Shown piece after piece: positions 44,874 to 55,081 of a DNA stretch of 61,379 nt. The notes below the pieces were generated by a model. That model had not been told where the DNA came from. It saw only the letters and a list, made by a program, of their open reading frames with translations, and ran no database searches. Positions within the stretch are counted from its first letter, which is position 1. Each line of letters starts with the position of its first letter. Position numbers and translations under genes: made by a program. This stretch comes from Arcticibacter eurypsychrophilus (lineage in GTDB: Bacteria > Bacteroidota > Bacteroidia > Sphingobacteriales > Sphingobacteriaceae). The stretch lies in NCBI RefSeq assembly GCF_001730525.1, contig NZ_MDFN01000031.1, positions 1 to 61,379 of the forward strand, written 5' to 3'.

Positions 44874-47339
44874 CTATTTTCCTTTCAGCTTGTCAGCGAA
44901 AAGTTTCATATAGAACCCACCAACCACACTTCTTGCTTTAAAGTTATCACGTATCCCTGTATTGGAATCGTAGAAATCGTTTAATGGAACGCGTGATTCC
45001 GTTTCGATGGCGTGCCTGTAAATTGGTTTTACAATTGCATCAAACTCTTCCTGCGTTGGAGCAAAAGTTGCTGTCCACAAGTTCCAGTCGTTTTTTGTAT
45101 AAGCCTTTCTGCTGTCCAGAGGTATACCGAATTTGGCCTGTTTTTCTAGATAGTATTTAATTTCCGTATCATAGATCTTCTGCGGAAACAAGTTCAAGTC
45201 TAAAACTTTATCCCAGACCAGATTATACTTCTGGCTCCAGGTGTTCTTATCGTCAAAAGTAAGTGCATAGTGATCGCCTGCGTCAGCCATTTCTATCCAC
45301 TTAGGTACCATACTTTCAGCTATAGCTCTGTATTTTTTAGCGGTTTCAGTATAACCTAAGGTCTCTGCCATTTGCGCATAGCAAGCGATGCCAACAATGG
45401 CCTTTATAGACAAGTTCGCATTTCTTGCAAGGTGACCTGCAAAATCATCGGTACACAACTGTTTTTTGGGATCCAGCCCCTCTTTTGTTAGGTAATCTGT
45501 CCAGATTGTCAGGGTTTTCCAATGCTTTTTCGCATAGTTTGCATTTCCTTGAGCCTTAGCAATCGCTGCTGTAAGGATGACCATGTTGCCTGATTCCTCT
45601 ACAGGCATTGGCTCCCCGTAATTTAGGCCATTAGCTAGTGGATATGTTCCTAAATCATGCGCGGCCCATGGGTGCGGATACTTGCCGCTTTCACTGAAAT
45701 AAAAAATACCATTTAACATACCTTGCATCAAGGCTGGGTTATAGATAAGATAGAGAGGTGCAGAAGGATAAGTAACGTCTACAGTATTGATGAAACCGCC
45801 ACTGTTGTTTTCCTTAGATAACCATAAGATTTCTCCCTCAGGACTTTTTACCAGGGTATGTGCTGCGATACTCTGACGGTAGCCGAGTAAGCACAAGTGT
45901 GCATATTCTTTGCCACCAGACTTCAGTGCATCCGCATATACAGCTTTGTCGAAGGCCTTACATTTCTGCATCACCCCCTTGTATTGATTAGCAGCGTCTG
46001 TCAGCTGCCCTTCAATGGTTTGCTTACCGGAAGTATTCCACCAAGGTCTCAGGTTCTTCTTGAAATACTGAATGGAATAAATCTCGTCATAGCCTAGCTC
46101 AACAAAGTGCTCTACCGGTTTTTGGCCAACCATTCCAAAAGGGACAATTGTATTCAGCGCAAGAGATTTGCCACGGGAGACGGTAGAAGCTAAAGAACCT
46201 TTCCTGAAAGCATCAGCAGCAGTACTACCACTGGTGATGAACTGTATTGCCTTGCTGGATTTAGGTGCAGCCACATAGAAATACCCCCAATCGATGCGCA
46301 TATCATCAGAAGCCTTTTGCAGGATTGGTTGTTCTGCAGTACCCGCTTTGAGGATCGACAACTGAGGCGTTGCGTATTTTTTTGCAGTAACTACCTGCGA
46401 AGGCTTGTATACCGCAATGTTTGACGAAGCGCTCAGAAAAACCTTCACTGTGTGAGTTTTTTTATCATTGGCTTGCGCTGTGTATGTGATGTAAGATACC
46501 GGGCGGGCCAGTAGTCCCAAATCATTCATGAGCAGAGGCGATGTAAAGGTCAGTTTTAAATCTACCTTACCGCAAGTAAAATCATAAATCGTCTGTGTAG
46601 CGGTTACCTCTACGTTTTTCTGTTTTGCAAGCTGAATCCTTGCCCCTTCATCCTTCTGTTTGTCTGCCAAACCAAAGTCCAGGTGACTGCCACCGGCATT
46701 ATTTGACAGGTGGATAGCGATCACGTTCTGACCTATCTTCAGGTCACTCTTATGGATAGGGTAATACTGGAAAGTACTGGTCCAGCCTTCTTTTTCATAT
46801 ACCTTTTTGCCGTTCAGATACACTTCGATGTTGTCATCATGGTTTATCTTTAACAACAGATCATTAATACTGGCCGGATTGGCAACATTAAAAATCCTTC
46901 TTACCCAAATGTCTTTCGATTTCCAAAGTGTCTTTGCTTGTTTGGCATCATCGCCTATAGGAGCTGATCCAGATTTCCAATCGCCGGCAGTATAGCTGCT
47001 AGCCATCCAGTCTCCCTGAGGAGACGTCTCCGTGTACTTTACCGTAAAAGACGCTTCGTCTGAAGTGCCAAGTACGGTTTTATAATTTTCCTCTTCTTTG
47101 CCCATGAAGCGGTAGATGTTACCGTCTACATTGATAAGGCCCAAAAGTGAATGATCCGCGCCAGTCCAGTGGGTGGTAGTGGATGCATTGAGCTCGTCGG
47201 TATTGGACCAGATGCTAAAATTAGGATTGTGTGTGATTAGTGGATAGGAGGGGGCCTTCCTGTCCTGAGCCTGACTCTGGACGGATGCGAAAAAGCAACC
47301 CAACAAGCTTAGGTACTTTAATTTATTGAATCTTTTCAT
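44874..47339 (-). CDS. DUF4965/DUF5127 glutaminase-A-like secreted protein
   Basis: 821 residues with a signal peptide (to SQAQ, about 24). The first motif PSYPLITHNPNFSIWSNTDELN and the SVTSP-like DUF5127 block match glutaminase-A-like proteins, and the (alpha/alpha)6 region with SLLGY..., CTDDFAGHLARNANLSIKAI and NLWTATFAPTQEEFD is the DUF4965 core. An additional beta-sandwich with a galactose-binding look (about 140-215, IWVRRIFNVANPASIN) sits inside. The substrate is uncertain; homologues are called glutaminase but many act on glycans. Confidence 0.82.
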   Translation of the reverse strand: MKRFNKLKYLSLLGCFFASVQSQAQDRKAPSYPLITHNPNFSIWSNTDELNASTTTHWTGADHSLLGLINVDGNIYRFMGKEEENYKTVLGTSDEASFTVKYTETSPQGDWMASSYTAGDWKSGSAPIGDDAKQAKTLWKSKDIWVRRIFNVANPASINDLLLKINHDDNIEVYLNGKKVYEKEGWTSTFQYYPIHKSDLKIGQNVIAIHLSNNAGGSHLDFGLADKQKDEGARIQLAKQKNVEVTATQTIYDFTCGKVDLKLTFTSPLLMNDLGLLARPVSYITYTAQANDKKTHTVKVFLSASSNIAVYKPSQVVTAKKYATPQLSILKAGTAEQPILQKASDDMRIDWGYFYVAAPKSSKAIQFITSGSTAADAFRKGSLASTVSRGKSLALNTIVPFGMVGQKPVEHFVELGYDEIYSIQYFKKNLRPWWNTSGKQTIEGQLTDAANQYKGVMQKCKAFDKAVYADALKSGGKEYAHLCLLGYRQSIAAHTLVKSPEGEILWLSKENNSGGFINTVDVTYPSAPLYLIYNPALMQGMLNGIFYFSESGKYPHPWAAHDLGTYPLANGLNYGEPMPVEESGNMVILTAAIAKAQGNANYAKKHWKTLTIWTDYLTKEGLDPKKQLCTDDFAGHLARNANLSIKAIVGIACYAQMAETLGYTETAKKYRAIAESMVPKWIEMADAGDHYALTFDDKNTWSQKYNLVWDKVLDLNLFPQKIYDTEIKYYLEKQAKFGIPLDSRKAYTKNDWNLWTATFAPTQEEFDAIVKPIYRHAIETESRVPLNDFYDSNTGIRDNFKARSVVGGFYMKLFADKLKGK

Positions 47340-47694
47340 CTTTGTGTGTAGTATTTCCGTGATCTATTAATCCTGGTTATTCAGCTGGTAAAAATAGGAG
47401 GTTGAAATTTGCCGGAACTGAGTTATAGTATCAATCTTTAGCCTATCTGTCTCAATCTTTCTGTATTATCAGTATGTTTTTCCGAGATTTGGATAATTGT
47501 CTTTTGCTTTCTGGTGTTGTCTGTTTATGGTAAATAGCTTTTATAAAACCCCAAATACATGTTGTATTTTGGTCACAAAACTGTAAGTCAAACAAATAAA
47601 CATCTTTTAATATCACGTATTCAATGTTCCAACAATATACATTCAACAAGCTAGCTGTCAAACAGAAACAATTTCTTATTTTTGTGTTTAATAT
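47340..47694. other. Divergent intergenic region upstream of ispH
   Basis: About 355 bases. It holds the ispH promoter box at 47677-47684. A 69-codon minus-strand frame inside (47452-47661) has no family likeness or RBS and is taken as chance. Nothing else is visible. Confidence 0.5.
47677..47684 (+). promoter_or_regulatory. Bacteroidota -7 promoter box TATTTTTG (ispH)
   Basis: TATTTTTG matches TAnnTTTG and ends ten bases before the ATG of ispH. No clear -33 TTG. Confidence 0.5.
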
Positions 47695-48546
47695 ATGATG
47701 AGCTATAATCTTCAGGTAACAATAGACGGAAATTCGGGATTTTGCTTTGGCGTAGTGTATGCTATAGACATGGCAGAAGAAATTTTGCGCGAAGACGGGT
47801 ACTTATACTGCCTGGGTGATATTGTGCACAATGATGAAGAAGTGGAGAGATTAAAGGCTAAAGGGCTTAAGATCATTGCACATGAAGATCTGGAAAACCT
47901 GCAAGGTGAAAAAGTGCTGATCCGTGCACATGGGGAGGCTCCTGATACCTATCGTACTGCTCTTAAAAATAATATTACCTTAATTGATGCCTCTTGTCCG
48001 GTTGTTTTAAAACTCCAAAACAGGATTAAAACTACCCATGAAGAAAAGGAACCTATACTGATTTTTGGTAAACATGGACATGCTGAAGTGATTGGTCTTC
48101 AAGGGCAAACGAACAATGAGGCATTGGTGTTTCAAGACCTATCAGAGTTGGATCATGTTGATCTTCCTCCTAAATTTACGTTATACAGCCAAACTACAAA
48201 AAGCACCGAGAAATTTTATCAAATCAAAGAGGAACTTATAAACCGTGGGTACGATGTGAAAGCAAATGACACCATTTGCAGACAGGTATCGAACAGAAAT
48301 GAGGATTTGGAAAGTTTTGTAACTAACTTTGATAAGATCATATTCGTCTCCGGCAAAAAATCATCGAATGGAAAGGTGTTATATGAAGTGTGTTTGAAAT
48401 ATAATCCGAATACATACTTTATATCACAAGCAGAGGATCTGGATATTGATAATTTTAGTCAGGGTGATAAAGTTGGCATCTGTGGTGCAACCTCCACACC
48501 GATGTGGCTGATGGAAAAGGTTAAAAGCACTTTAGAAAGTTTCTAA
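47695..48546 (+). CDS. ispH: 4-hydroxy-3-methylbut-2-enyl diphosphate reductase
   Basis: 283 residues. Last step of the MEP pathway, giving isopentenyl and dimethylallyl diphosphate on a [4Fe-4S] cluster. The three cluster cysteines are in NSGFCFGVVYAID, DASCPVVLK and VGICGATSTPMWLM; the TH-type residues are in KKSSNGKVLYEV. It precedes the CrtW-type ketolase by 14 bases, so isoprenoid supply and carotenoid modification share a transcript. Confidence 0.95.
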   Translation: MMSYNLQVTIDGNSGFCFGVVYAIDMAEEILREDGYLYCLGDIVHNDEEVERLKAKGLKIIAHEDLENLQGEKVLIRAHGEAPDTYRTALKNNITLIDASCPVVLKLQNRIKTTHEEKEPILIFGKHGHAEVIGLQGQTNNEALVFQDLSELDHVDLPPKFTLYSQTTKSTEKFYQIKEELINRGYDVKANDTICRQVSNRNEDLESFVTNFDKIIFVSGKKSSNGKVLYEVCLKYNPNTYFISQAEDLDIDNFSQGDKVGICGATSTPMWLMEKVKSTLESF

Positions 48547-48560
48547 TAATACATCAAATT

Positions 48561-49229
48561 ATGCAACGTGCCTCTAATTATGGAATACTGGTTGCAGTAG
48601 TAGTGATTGCTGCCTGGTTAATTTCTTTAGTATTTTTATTGAGATGGAATTTTACATGGAGTAATCCCTTCGTGTACCTGATGGTTCTGGTGCAAATGCA
48701 TTTATATACAGGTCTCTTTATTACTGCTCACGATGCGATGCATGGAACTGTGTCTTCTTCAAGTAAATTTAATACAATCATCGGTCAGATTTGCACCGCT
48801 CTTTACGCTGCTTTTTCATTTAAAAAATTGCTTAAAAAACATCATGAGCATCATCGCTATGTGCATTCCGATCAGGATCCTGACTATCATGATGGCACTT
48901 ACCTGAGCTGGTATTTTAGTTTCATGAAACAGTATATGTCCGTTATGCAAATTGTGTTTATGGCCATTGCTTTTAATGTGTTAAATGTCTGGGTACCAGA
49001 GTCAAATCTGTTGTTGTTTTGGGTAGCACCAGCTTTGTTAAGTACATTGCAGCTCTTCACTTTCGGCACCTGGATTCCTCATCATGGTGATCACGACAAT
49101 AAGCATCATTCCAGTACTTTAGAGAAGAATCACCTGGTTGGTTTTCTGTCCTGTTACTTTTTTGGATATCATTATGAACATCATGAATGGCCGGCAATTC
49201 CTTGGTGGAAACTTTGGCAGATGAAATAA
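48561..49229 (+). CDS. crtW: Beta-carotene ketolase, CrtW type
   Basis: 222 residues, an integral-membrane di-iron enzyme with four helices. The three histidine clusters are HDAMHG (about 58-63), HHEHH (about 94-98) and HYEHHEWP (about 203-210), with WYFSFMKQY between. The short length and the HDAMHG box fit the CrtW 4-ketolases better than fatty acid desaturases. It would put a keto group on the beta-ring. It follows ispH and overlaps no other gene. Confidence 0.82.
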   Translation: MQRASNYGILVAVVVIAAWLISLVFLLRWNFTWSNPFVYLMVLVQMHLYTGLFITAHDAMHGTVSSSSKFNTIIGQICTALYAAFSFKKLLKKHHEHHRYVHSDQDPDYHDGTYLSWYFSFMKQYMSVMQIVFMAIAFNVLNVWVPESNLLLFWVAPALLSTLQLFTFGTWIPHHGDHDNKHHSSTLEKNHLVGFLSCYFFGYHYEHHEWPAIPWWKLWQMK

Positions 49230-49245
49230 AAATCAGTAGAATCGC

Positions 49246-49253
49246 TATATTTG
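49246..49253 (+). promoter_or_regulatory. Bacteroidota -7 promoter box TATATTTG (hemH)
   Basis: TATATTTG matches TAnnTTTG, 14 bases before the hemH ATG at 49268. It makes the in-frame upstream start at 49187 unlikely. Confidence 0.5.
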
Positions 49254-49267
49254 CTTTACAAATCTTT

Positions 49268-50287
49268 ATGAGTAAACAAGGTGTTTTATTGGTCAATCTG
49301 GGTACTCCGGATAGCCCTTCGGTAAAAGATGTACGACGATATTTGGGCGAATTCTTAATGGATGAGCGGGTGATTGACATTCCCCAATTAAATCGAACAT
49401 TACTGGTTAAAGGGATTATTGTTCCTTTCAGGGGTCCTAAATCGGCTAAAATATATAAGAAGGTGTGGAGCGATAAAGGCTCTCCCTTGCTGTATTACAC
49501 GCAGCTGATGACTGATCTCTTACAGGCTCAATTGGGCGGGGAGTATCAGGTAGAAATGGGGATGCGGTATCAGAATCCATCTATCCAATCGGCACTGGAT
49601 AAGCTAAAAGCTGCTGATGTAAAGAGCATCCGGGTGATTCCTTTGTTTCCTCAATACGCTTCGGCTTCTACCGGATCTGTCCATCAAAAAGTGATGGAGA
49701 TTGTGAGTAAATGGCAAGCCATTCCTGATATTTCGTTTCTGAATTCTTTTCATGATGAACCGGGAATGATTGATGTTTTTGCAGCAAACGCATTAAAATA
49801 TCAACCTGAAGCTTTTGATCATATCCTGTTTAGCTTTCATGGTTTACCGCAACGTCAGCTAATAAAAACTGATAATTCAAAAAGTCATTGTCTGAAATCT
49901 GCAGATTGCTGTTCCTCTCTTACCGATGTGAATAAGTTTTGTTACTCGGCTCAATGCCATCATACTGCTCGGCTTCTAGCGGCTAAATTGAATATTCCGA
50001 AAGAAAAATATACGATTTCTTTCCAGTCGAGATTGGGTAAAAACCCTTGGGTTAAACCGTACACTACTGAAGTAATTAATGAGCTGGGAAAGGGTGGAAC
50101 GAAAAGTCTCCTTGTTTTTAGTCCTGCTTTTGTTGCGGATTGTCTGGAAACGCTTTATGAAATTTCCGAAGAGTACTGGCTTGAATTTAAGGCGCTTGGT
50201 GGAGAGAGATTACAGTTAGTGGAAAGTTTAAACGACAATCCGGCATGGATTAATGTGTTGGAGAAGTTGGTAAAACAAGCGGTGTAA
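49268..50287 (+). CDS. hemH: Ferrochelatase
   Basis: 339 residues from the ATG at 49268. It inserts iron into protoporphyrin IX. VLLVNLGTPDSPSVKDVRRYL, VEMGMRYQNPSI, the metal-site His in ILFSFHGLPQR and VFSPAFVADCLETLYEI match the family. Cys-rich SADCCSS near the middle is present, as in some bacterial forms, and could hold a cluster or be incidental. It converges with waaA. Confidence 0.94.
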   Translation: MSKQGVLLVNLGTPDSPSVKDVRRYLGEFLMDERVIDIPQLNRTLLVKGIIVPFRGPKSAKIYKKVWSDKGSPLLYYTQLMTDLLQAQLGGEYQVEMGMRYQNPSIQSALDKLKAADVKSIRVIPLFPQYASASTGSVHQKVMEIVSKWQAIPDISFLNSFHDEPGMIDVFAANALKYQPEAFDHILFSFHGLPQRQLIKTDNSKSHCLKSADCCSSLTDVNKFCYSAQCHHTARLLAAKLNIPKEKYTISFQSRLGKNPWVKPYTTEVINELGKGGTKSLLVFSPAFVADCLETLYEISEEYWLEFKALGGERLQLVESLNDNPAWINVLEKLVKQAV

Positions 50288-50306
50288 ACGGGTTTTGCTT
50301 TGCCAG

Positions 50307-51569
50307 CTAATTGTTTCTAAGAAAAACGTGCTCATGCATGTAGGATAGAATGGTGGCTGTAGCGCCCTTTCCTTGCATGACATAGTTTTTTGCAATCATC
50401 CCACTTTGTGTTCGATAACTTTCATCCTGAAAATCTTCCATGATTGCAAGTAGTTCATTTTCTGTGTTAATGCTGAACCCTGCCTTCTTTTCAATCAGGG
50501 TACGAGCTTCAAGGAACTTCTGATAATTGGGCCCGAATAGTACGGGGATGCCAAAAGCAGCTGCTTCCAGCGTATTGTGTATGCCCACACCGAATCCTCC
50601 ACCAACGTAGGCAATTTGGCCGTACTGGTAAAGAGAGGATAATATGCCTATGTTGTCGATGATCAATACCTGATCCTTTGTACTGAATATATGTGCCTGA
50701 GGGTTATTTTTTAGAGTAGAATATCTTAAAAAGCTTTCAGCTGGAAGGAGGCTTTCCAATGTTTTTATTTTTTCTGGTTTAATTTCGTGAGGAGCAATGA
50801 TGAATTTCCAGTTTGGGTACTTTTTTATTACTACTACAAGCAGGTTTTCATCGGGTGACCAGGTGCTTCCGGCTACAAAAACCAAACTTTCTGAACAGAA
50901 ATCTTTTACAAGAGGAAATTGTGCAGGACTGGCTGCATTTTCAGCTACACGATCAAAGCGGGTGTCGCCACCAATAGTAACCTGAGTGATGCCAATCGTT
51001 TTCAAGATTGTTACACTGGCTTGATCTTGTACGAAAAACTGAGTTACGCGATGTAAAATTGAGCGGTGCAGGCCTCCATACCACTTATAAAAAACCAGTT
51101 CTTTTCGGAACAAGGCAGAAATAACAAGGATTGGGATTTTTGCTTTAAACAGTTCGTTGTAAAAGTGATACCAATATTCATACTTGGTGAATACAGCTAG
51201 TTTAGGATTGAAAATTTCAATGAATCGTTGTGCATTCTTTTTAGTATCCAAAGGAAGGTAGTACACATAGTCCGCTAACGCATAATTCTTCCGCAACTCA
51301 TATCCGGAAGGAGAAAAGAAGGTCACTACAATGGGATATTCAGGGAAATCTATTTTTGTTTTTTCGAGCACTGGTCTCCCTTGTTCGAACTCTCCTAAGG
51401 ATGCAAAATGAAACCAAATATGTTGTTTTCCAGTTTTGACCTCTTCTTTCATCTTTTGAAACAAGTTTTTTCTACCTTTAAGCCAAAGTTTGGCAGTGGG
51501 GTTGAAAGCTTGTACTACACCCAGTATGAGTTTAAAAAGATGAATGCCAATATTGTATAGGAATAACAT
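50307..51569 (-). CDS. waaA: 3-deoxy-D-manno-octulosonic acid (Kdo) transferase
   Basis: 420 residues from the ATG at 51569; the frame opens at 51674 without a better start. An N-terminal hydrophobic anchor (about 3-20) is followed by GT30 motifs: FASLGEFEQGRPVLE with the catalytic Glu, VVTFFSPSGYELRKNYA, YYLPLDTKKNAQRFIEIFNP and, in the C-terminal domain, VGGGFGVGIHNTLEAAAFG. It adds Kdo to lipid A. lpxK is elsewhere in the window (21872). Confidence 0.92.
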   Translation of the reverse strand: MLFLYNIGIHLFKLILGVVQAFNPTAKLWLKGRKNLFQKMKEEVKTGKQHIWFHFASLGEFEQGRPVLEKTKIDFPEYPIVVTFFSPSGYELRKNYALADYVYYLPLDTKKNAQRFIEIFNPKLAVFTKYEYWYHFYNELFKAKIPILVISALFRKELVFYKWYGGLHRSILHRVTQFFVQDQASVTILKTIGITQVTIGGDTRFDRVAENAASPAQFPLVKDFCSESLVFVAGSTWSPDENLLVVVIKKYPNWKFIIAPHEIKPEKIKTLESLLPAESFLRYSTLKNNPQAHIFSTKDQVLIIDNIGILSSLYQYGQIAYVGGGFGVGIHNTLEAAAFGIPVLFGPNYQKFLEARTLIEKKAGFSINTENELLAIMEDFQDESYRTQSGMIAKNYVMQGKGATATILSYMHEHVFLRNN

Positions 51570-51703
51570 GGGATGTTCTGAGCGTTGATTTGCTGCGAAA
51601 TTACTGTTTTTATTAAAGTATATCAGTAAAACGCTTGAATTGATATCGCAGACTGGAGTATTTGTTAGAATCAATGGTTTAAAGAAATAGCATTAAAAGA
51701 AGA

Positions 51704-52693
51704 ATGGCAAGAAAACGTATTTTAATAACCGGAGCGGCCGGATTTTTAGGTTCGCATTTATGTGACAGATTTGTTCAGGAAGATTTTCACGTGATCGCAA
51801 TGGATAACCTGATTACCGGTGACCTGCGAAATATTGAACATTTGTTTAAGCTGGAGAACTTTGAGTTTTATCATCATGATGTTTCCAATTATGTGCATAT
51901 ACCAGGACAGTTGGATTATATCCTTCACTTTGCATCGCCTGCAAGCCCAATAGACTATTTGAAAATTCCTATTCAAACGCTTAAAGTGGGTTCTTTAGGA
52001 ACACATAATTTGCTTGGATTGGCTAAAGCGAAGAATGCGAGGATGCTGATTGCTTCTACATCTGAAGTATATGGTGACCCGAATTGTAATCCACAGCCTG
52101 AAGAGTATTGGGGGAATGTGAATCCAGTTGGTCCGCGTGGGGTATATGATGAAGCTAAACGCTTTCAGGAAGCTATTACAATGGCTTACCATACCTTTCA
52201 TGGTGTTGAAACCCGTATTGTACGAATCTTCAATACATACGGACCCCGTATGCGCTTGAATGATGGTCGTGTATTACCTGCTTTCATCGGACAAGCTATC
52301 CGAGGAGAAGATCTTACTGTATTTGGTGATGGGTCACAAACCCGTTCATTTTGTTATGTAGATGATCTTATTGAAGGGATTTTCTGCTTGTTGTTTTCAG
52401 ATTACCCTTATCCGGTAAATATTGGTAATCCGGATGAAATTACTATTCTTGAATTTGGAGAGGAGATCATTAAGCTGACGGGTACTACTCAGAAGTTGGT
52501 GTTGAGACCATTACCAACAGATGATCCAAGACAACGTCGTCCGGATATTACTAAAGCAAGGAAATTATTGAACTGGGAGCCTAAAGTATCACGTGCAGAA
52601 GGGTTAAAAATTACCTATGAATATTTTAAATCCTTACCAACGGATGTCATTGAAAAAATAGAACATAAAGATTTCACGACATATAATAAATAA
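51704..52693 (+). CDS. UDP-glucuronate decarboxylase (UDP-xylose synthase)
   Basis: 329 residues, extended short-chain dehydrogenase. NAD-binding [19 protein letters not shown] (8-26), [16 protein letters not shown], then the catalytic [18 protein letters not shown] and [18 protein letters not shown]. The ASPASP and TYGPRM blocks are characteristic of UXS-type decarboxylases. It makes UDP-xylose for surface glycans. It ends two bases before galE and forms a pair with it. Confidence 0.88.
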   Translation: MARKRILITGAAGFLGSHLCDRFVQEDFHVIAMDNLITGDLRNIEHLFKLENFEFYHHDVSNYVHIPGQLDYILHFASPASPIDYLKIPIQTLKVGSLGTHNLLGLAKAKNARMLIASTSEVYGDPNCNPQPEEYWGNVNPVGPRGVYDEAKRFQEAITMAYHTFHGVETRIVRIFNTYGPRMRLNDGRVLPAFIGQAIRGEDLTVFGDGSQTRSFCYVDDLIEGIFCLLFSDYPYPVNIGNPDEITILEFGEEIIKLTGTTQKLVLRPLPTDDPRQRRPDITKARKLLNWEPKVSRAEGLKITYEYFKSLPTDVIEKIEHKDFTTYNK

Positions 52694-52695
52694 AC

Positions 52696-53724
52696 ATGAG
52701 TAAGATATTAGTAACCGGTGGGACTGGCTATATTGGTTCACATACGGTTGTTGCACTTCAGCAGGCAGGTTATGAAGTGATTATTGTAGATAATCTGGAT
52801 AATTCAAGTATTGGCATATTAGACCAGATTACACGCATTTCGGGTATTACACCTGAATTTCATAAGCTTGATTTGGGTGAAGAGCAATTGGTGAAAGATT
52901 TTATTGGTGCGCATCCTGAAATTACCGGTGTGATTCATTTTGCCGCACATAAAGCCGTTGGAGAATCGGTAAGCTTACCACTGAAATACTACAGGAACAA
53001 CTTCTTTTCGCTCTTAAATCTGTTAACTGCATTTGCCGGTAGGGATATCAATTTTGTATTTTCTTCTTCTTGTACAGTTTACGGTCAGCCAGATGTGTTG
53101 CCAGTTACAGAAGATGCACCCATAAAAAAGGCAGAGTCGCCTTATGGCAATACGAAGCAAATCGCTGAAGAGATTTTAACTGACATATCGAAAGTAAATA
53201 AGAATTATCATATTATATCGCTTCGTTATTTTAATCCGGTTGGTGCTCACGCATCTGCGTTAATTGGGGAACTTCCTATAGGAGTGCCCCAGAACCTGGT
53301 TCCTTTTATTACACAGAGTGCAATTGGGAAACGTGGTGCTATCACGGTTTATGGTGATGATTATAATACAGCGGATGGTAGTTGCGTACGCGATTATATC
53401 CATGTAGTTGATTTAGCTAATGCTCATTTAGCTGCCTTGAAATATCAGGAAGATGGTAAAATGGCAAGTGATTACGAGGTTTTCAATGTGGGTACAGGTA
53501 CTGGAAGTTCTGTATTACAAGTAATTGCTGCTTTTGAAAAGAGTACAGGTGTGAAGCTGGAGTATAAAATTGGCGTACGCAGAGGTGGTGATATTGAGCA
53601 AGTGTGGGGTGATGTTACAAAGGTAAATTCGGAGCTAGGCTGGAAAGCGGAGCTTGATTTGGATGAGATGATGCGGTCTGCATGGGCGTGGGAAAATTAT
53701 ATTAAAGAAAATCCGATTAAATAA
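52696..53724 (+). CDS. galE: UDP-glucose 4-epimerase
   Basis: 342 residues, same fold as the preceding gene. NAD motif VTGGTGYIGSHTVVALQQAG (5-24), HFAAHKAVGESVSLPLKYY, SSSCTVYG, the catalytic YGNTK, and the C-terminal DGSCVRDYIHVVDLANAH are diagnostic of GalE. It interconverts UDP-glucose and UDP-galactose. It starts three bases after the UDP-xylose synthase gene. Confidence 0.95.
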   Translation: MSKILVTGGTGYIGSHTVVALQQAGYEVIIVDNLDNSSIGILDQITRISGITPEFHKLDLGEEQLVKDFIGAHPEITGVIHFAAHKAVGESVSLPLKYYRNNFFSLLNLLTAFAGRDINFVFSSSCTVYGQPDVLPVTEDAPIKKAESPYGNTKQIAEEILTDISKVNKNYHIISLRYFNPVGAHASALIGELPIGVPQNLVPFITQSAIGKRGAITVYGDDYNTADGSCVRDYIHVVDLANAHLAALKYQEDGKMASDYEVFNVGTGTGSSVLQVIAAFEKSTGVKLEYKIGVRRGGDIEQVWGDVTKVNSELGWKAELDLDEMMRSAWAWENYIKENPIK

Positions 53725-53752
53725 AGTTTCTAACCGGAGAGAGGCATTATGT

Positions 53753-53780
53753 AAAGCCTGGTTCATATGAGCCAGGCTTT
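53753..53780 (+). terminator. Terminator between galE and the converging permease gene
   Basis: AAAGCCTGG (53753-53761) pairs with CCAGGCTTT (53772-53780) around a ten-base loop and is followed by TTTTT. It lies 28 bases after the galE stop and 33 before the stop of the opposite gene. Confidence 0.85.
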
Positions 53781-53813
53781 TTTTATATGGGTATGATATC
53801 ATTGCTTATGGTA

Positions 53814-55067
53814 CTATTCGTACCGTAATGCTTCTACCGGGTCAAGTCTCGATGCCTTCGATGCCGGATAAATACCCGATATAATTCCTACAAAAATACA
53901 GATGGCTACTCCGGTAATCATCCATAGCCAAGGGATAATGAAACTTGCACCCAATGCAAGAGCAACTACATTACCGATTAAGATTCCAAGGATGATTCCT
54001 GCAATGCCTCCAATCAGACAAATAACAATAGCTTCGTATAAAAATTGCTGACGAATCAAGGTAGGGTTCGCACCTATAGCTTTGCGAATGCCAATTTCGC
54101 GGGTGCGCTCAGTAACGGATACGAGCATGATGTTCATTAATCCGATCGATGCGCCTGCAAGTGTGACGAAAGCGATTACAATGGCTGCCATAGTGACCCA
54201 TTTAATGTTTTGAAGTAAAGTTTGGACAATAGCATCACTTTTAGTGATCTCGAAATTATCTTCTTTTCCGGCTTTCAGTCCTCTGATCGTTCTAAAGAGT
54301 GAGGTAGCCTCACCAATGGTAGTTTCGCTGCTTCTGGAATCGTTACTCATCACCACAATGGTGAAACTTGGCTTGCTCATAGTCGAGATCTGACGAGCTT
54401 TTACTAAAGGCACTACGCATATTTTATCGCCACCGAAACCTGCACCTGATCCTTTTTTTGCAAATACCCCGATGATCTTATACTTATTGCTCCCCAGAAG
54501 GACGAACTTATCAACAGGATTCAGGTTTGGGAAAAGACGTGTGTTCAGTTCTTCACCAATAATGACCACATTGGTGCCATAATCAATCTCTGCTTTAGAG
54601 AAATTACGTCCTGCAGAAAGTGAATACCCGCCAGTAGTGATGTATTCTCTGTCGCCACCTATTATATTGATGTTTGGATTTGTCTTTTCACTGCCGTATT
54701 TGGCTGTTGCGCCTTGCGATGCAAAAGTATTGACGGATACAGTAGCCGGATAGTCAAATCGTTGTTTAAATGCCATAGCATCCCTGTAAGTGATAGCAGG
54801 GTGGTTTTTAGGTTGTTCACCCGGACCTCCAAAGCGAATACCACCACCTCTATTCCTTATGGTGAATGAGTTAGCTCCCATTCTGGAAAAGGTGCTGTTT
54901 AACGAACTTTTAATCGCGTCAATAGAGGTTAAAATTCCGACAAGAGCCATTAATCCGATCGCAATAATTGCAGCGGTTAATAGGGTGCGTAATTTATTGC
55001 CTTTTACAGATTGTAATGCAACTCTTACATTTTCTTTATAGTTTTTATTTACCGGCATGCTGCGCAA
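53814..55067 (-). CDS. MacB-type ABC transporter permease
   Basis: 417 residues, though translation could start at the second ATG (55058). One helix at about 28-50, a large extracytoplasmic domain (about 55-270) and three C-terminal helices (about 290-400) with [30 protein letters not shown], the FtsX/MacB hallmark. No ATPase gene is adjacent, so the partner must be elsewhere. It probably drives efflux or lipoprotein-type transport. It lies 15 bases after the mscS gene. Confidence 0.88.
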   Translation of the reverse strand: MRSMPVNKNYKENVRVALQSVKGNKLRTLLTAAIIAIGLMALVGILTSIDAIKSSLNSTFSRMGANSFTIRNRGGGIRFGGPGEQPKNHPAITYRDAMAFKQRFDYPATVSVNTFASQGATAKYGSEKTNPNINIIGGDREYITTGGYSLSAGRNFSKAEIDYGTNVVIIGEELNTRLFPNLNPVDKFVLLGSNKYKIIGVFAKKGSGAGFGGDKICVVPLVKARQISTMSKPSFTIVVMSNDSRSSETTIGEATSLFRTIRGLKAGKEDNFEITKSDAIVQTLLQNIKWVTMAAIVIAFVTLAGASIGLMNIMLVSVTERTREIGIRKAIGANPTLIRQQFLYEAIVICLIGGIAGIILGILIGNVVALALGASFIIPWLWMITGVAICIFVGIISGIYPASKASRLDPVEALRYE

Positions 55068-55081
55068 TGGTTAACGAATGA

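Noticed and set aside
47452-47661. 69-codon frame upstream of ispH
   Set aside because: AT-rich composition, no family likeness and no neighbour coupling; it sits in a promoter region.
48561-49229. Fatty acid desaturase for membrane lipids
   Set aside because: The length, HDAMHG box, and position after ispH fit CrtW-type ketolases better.
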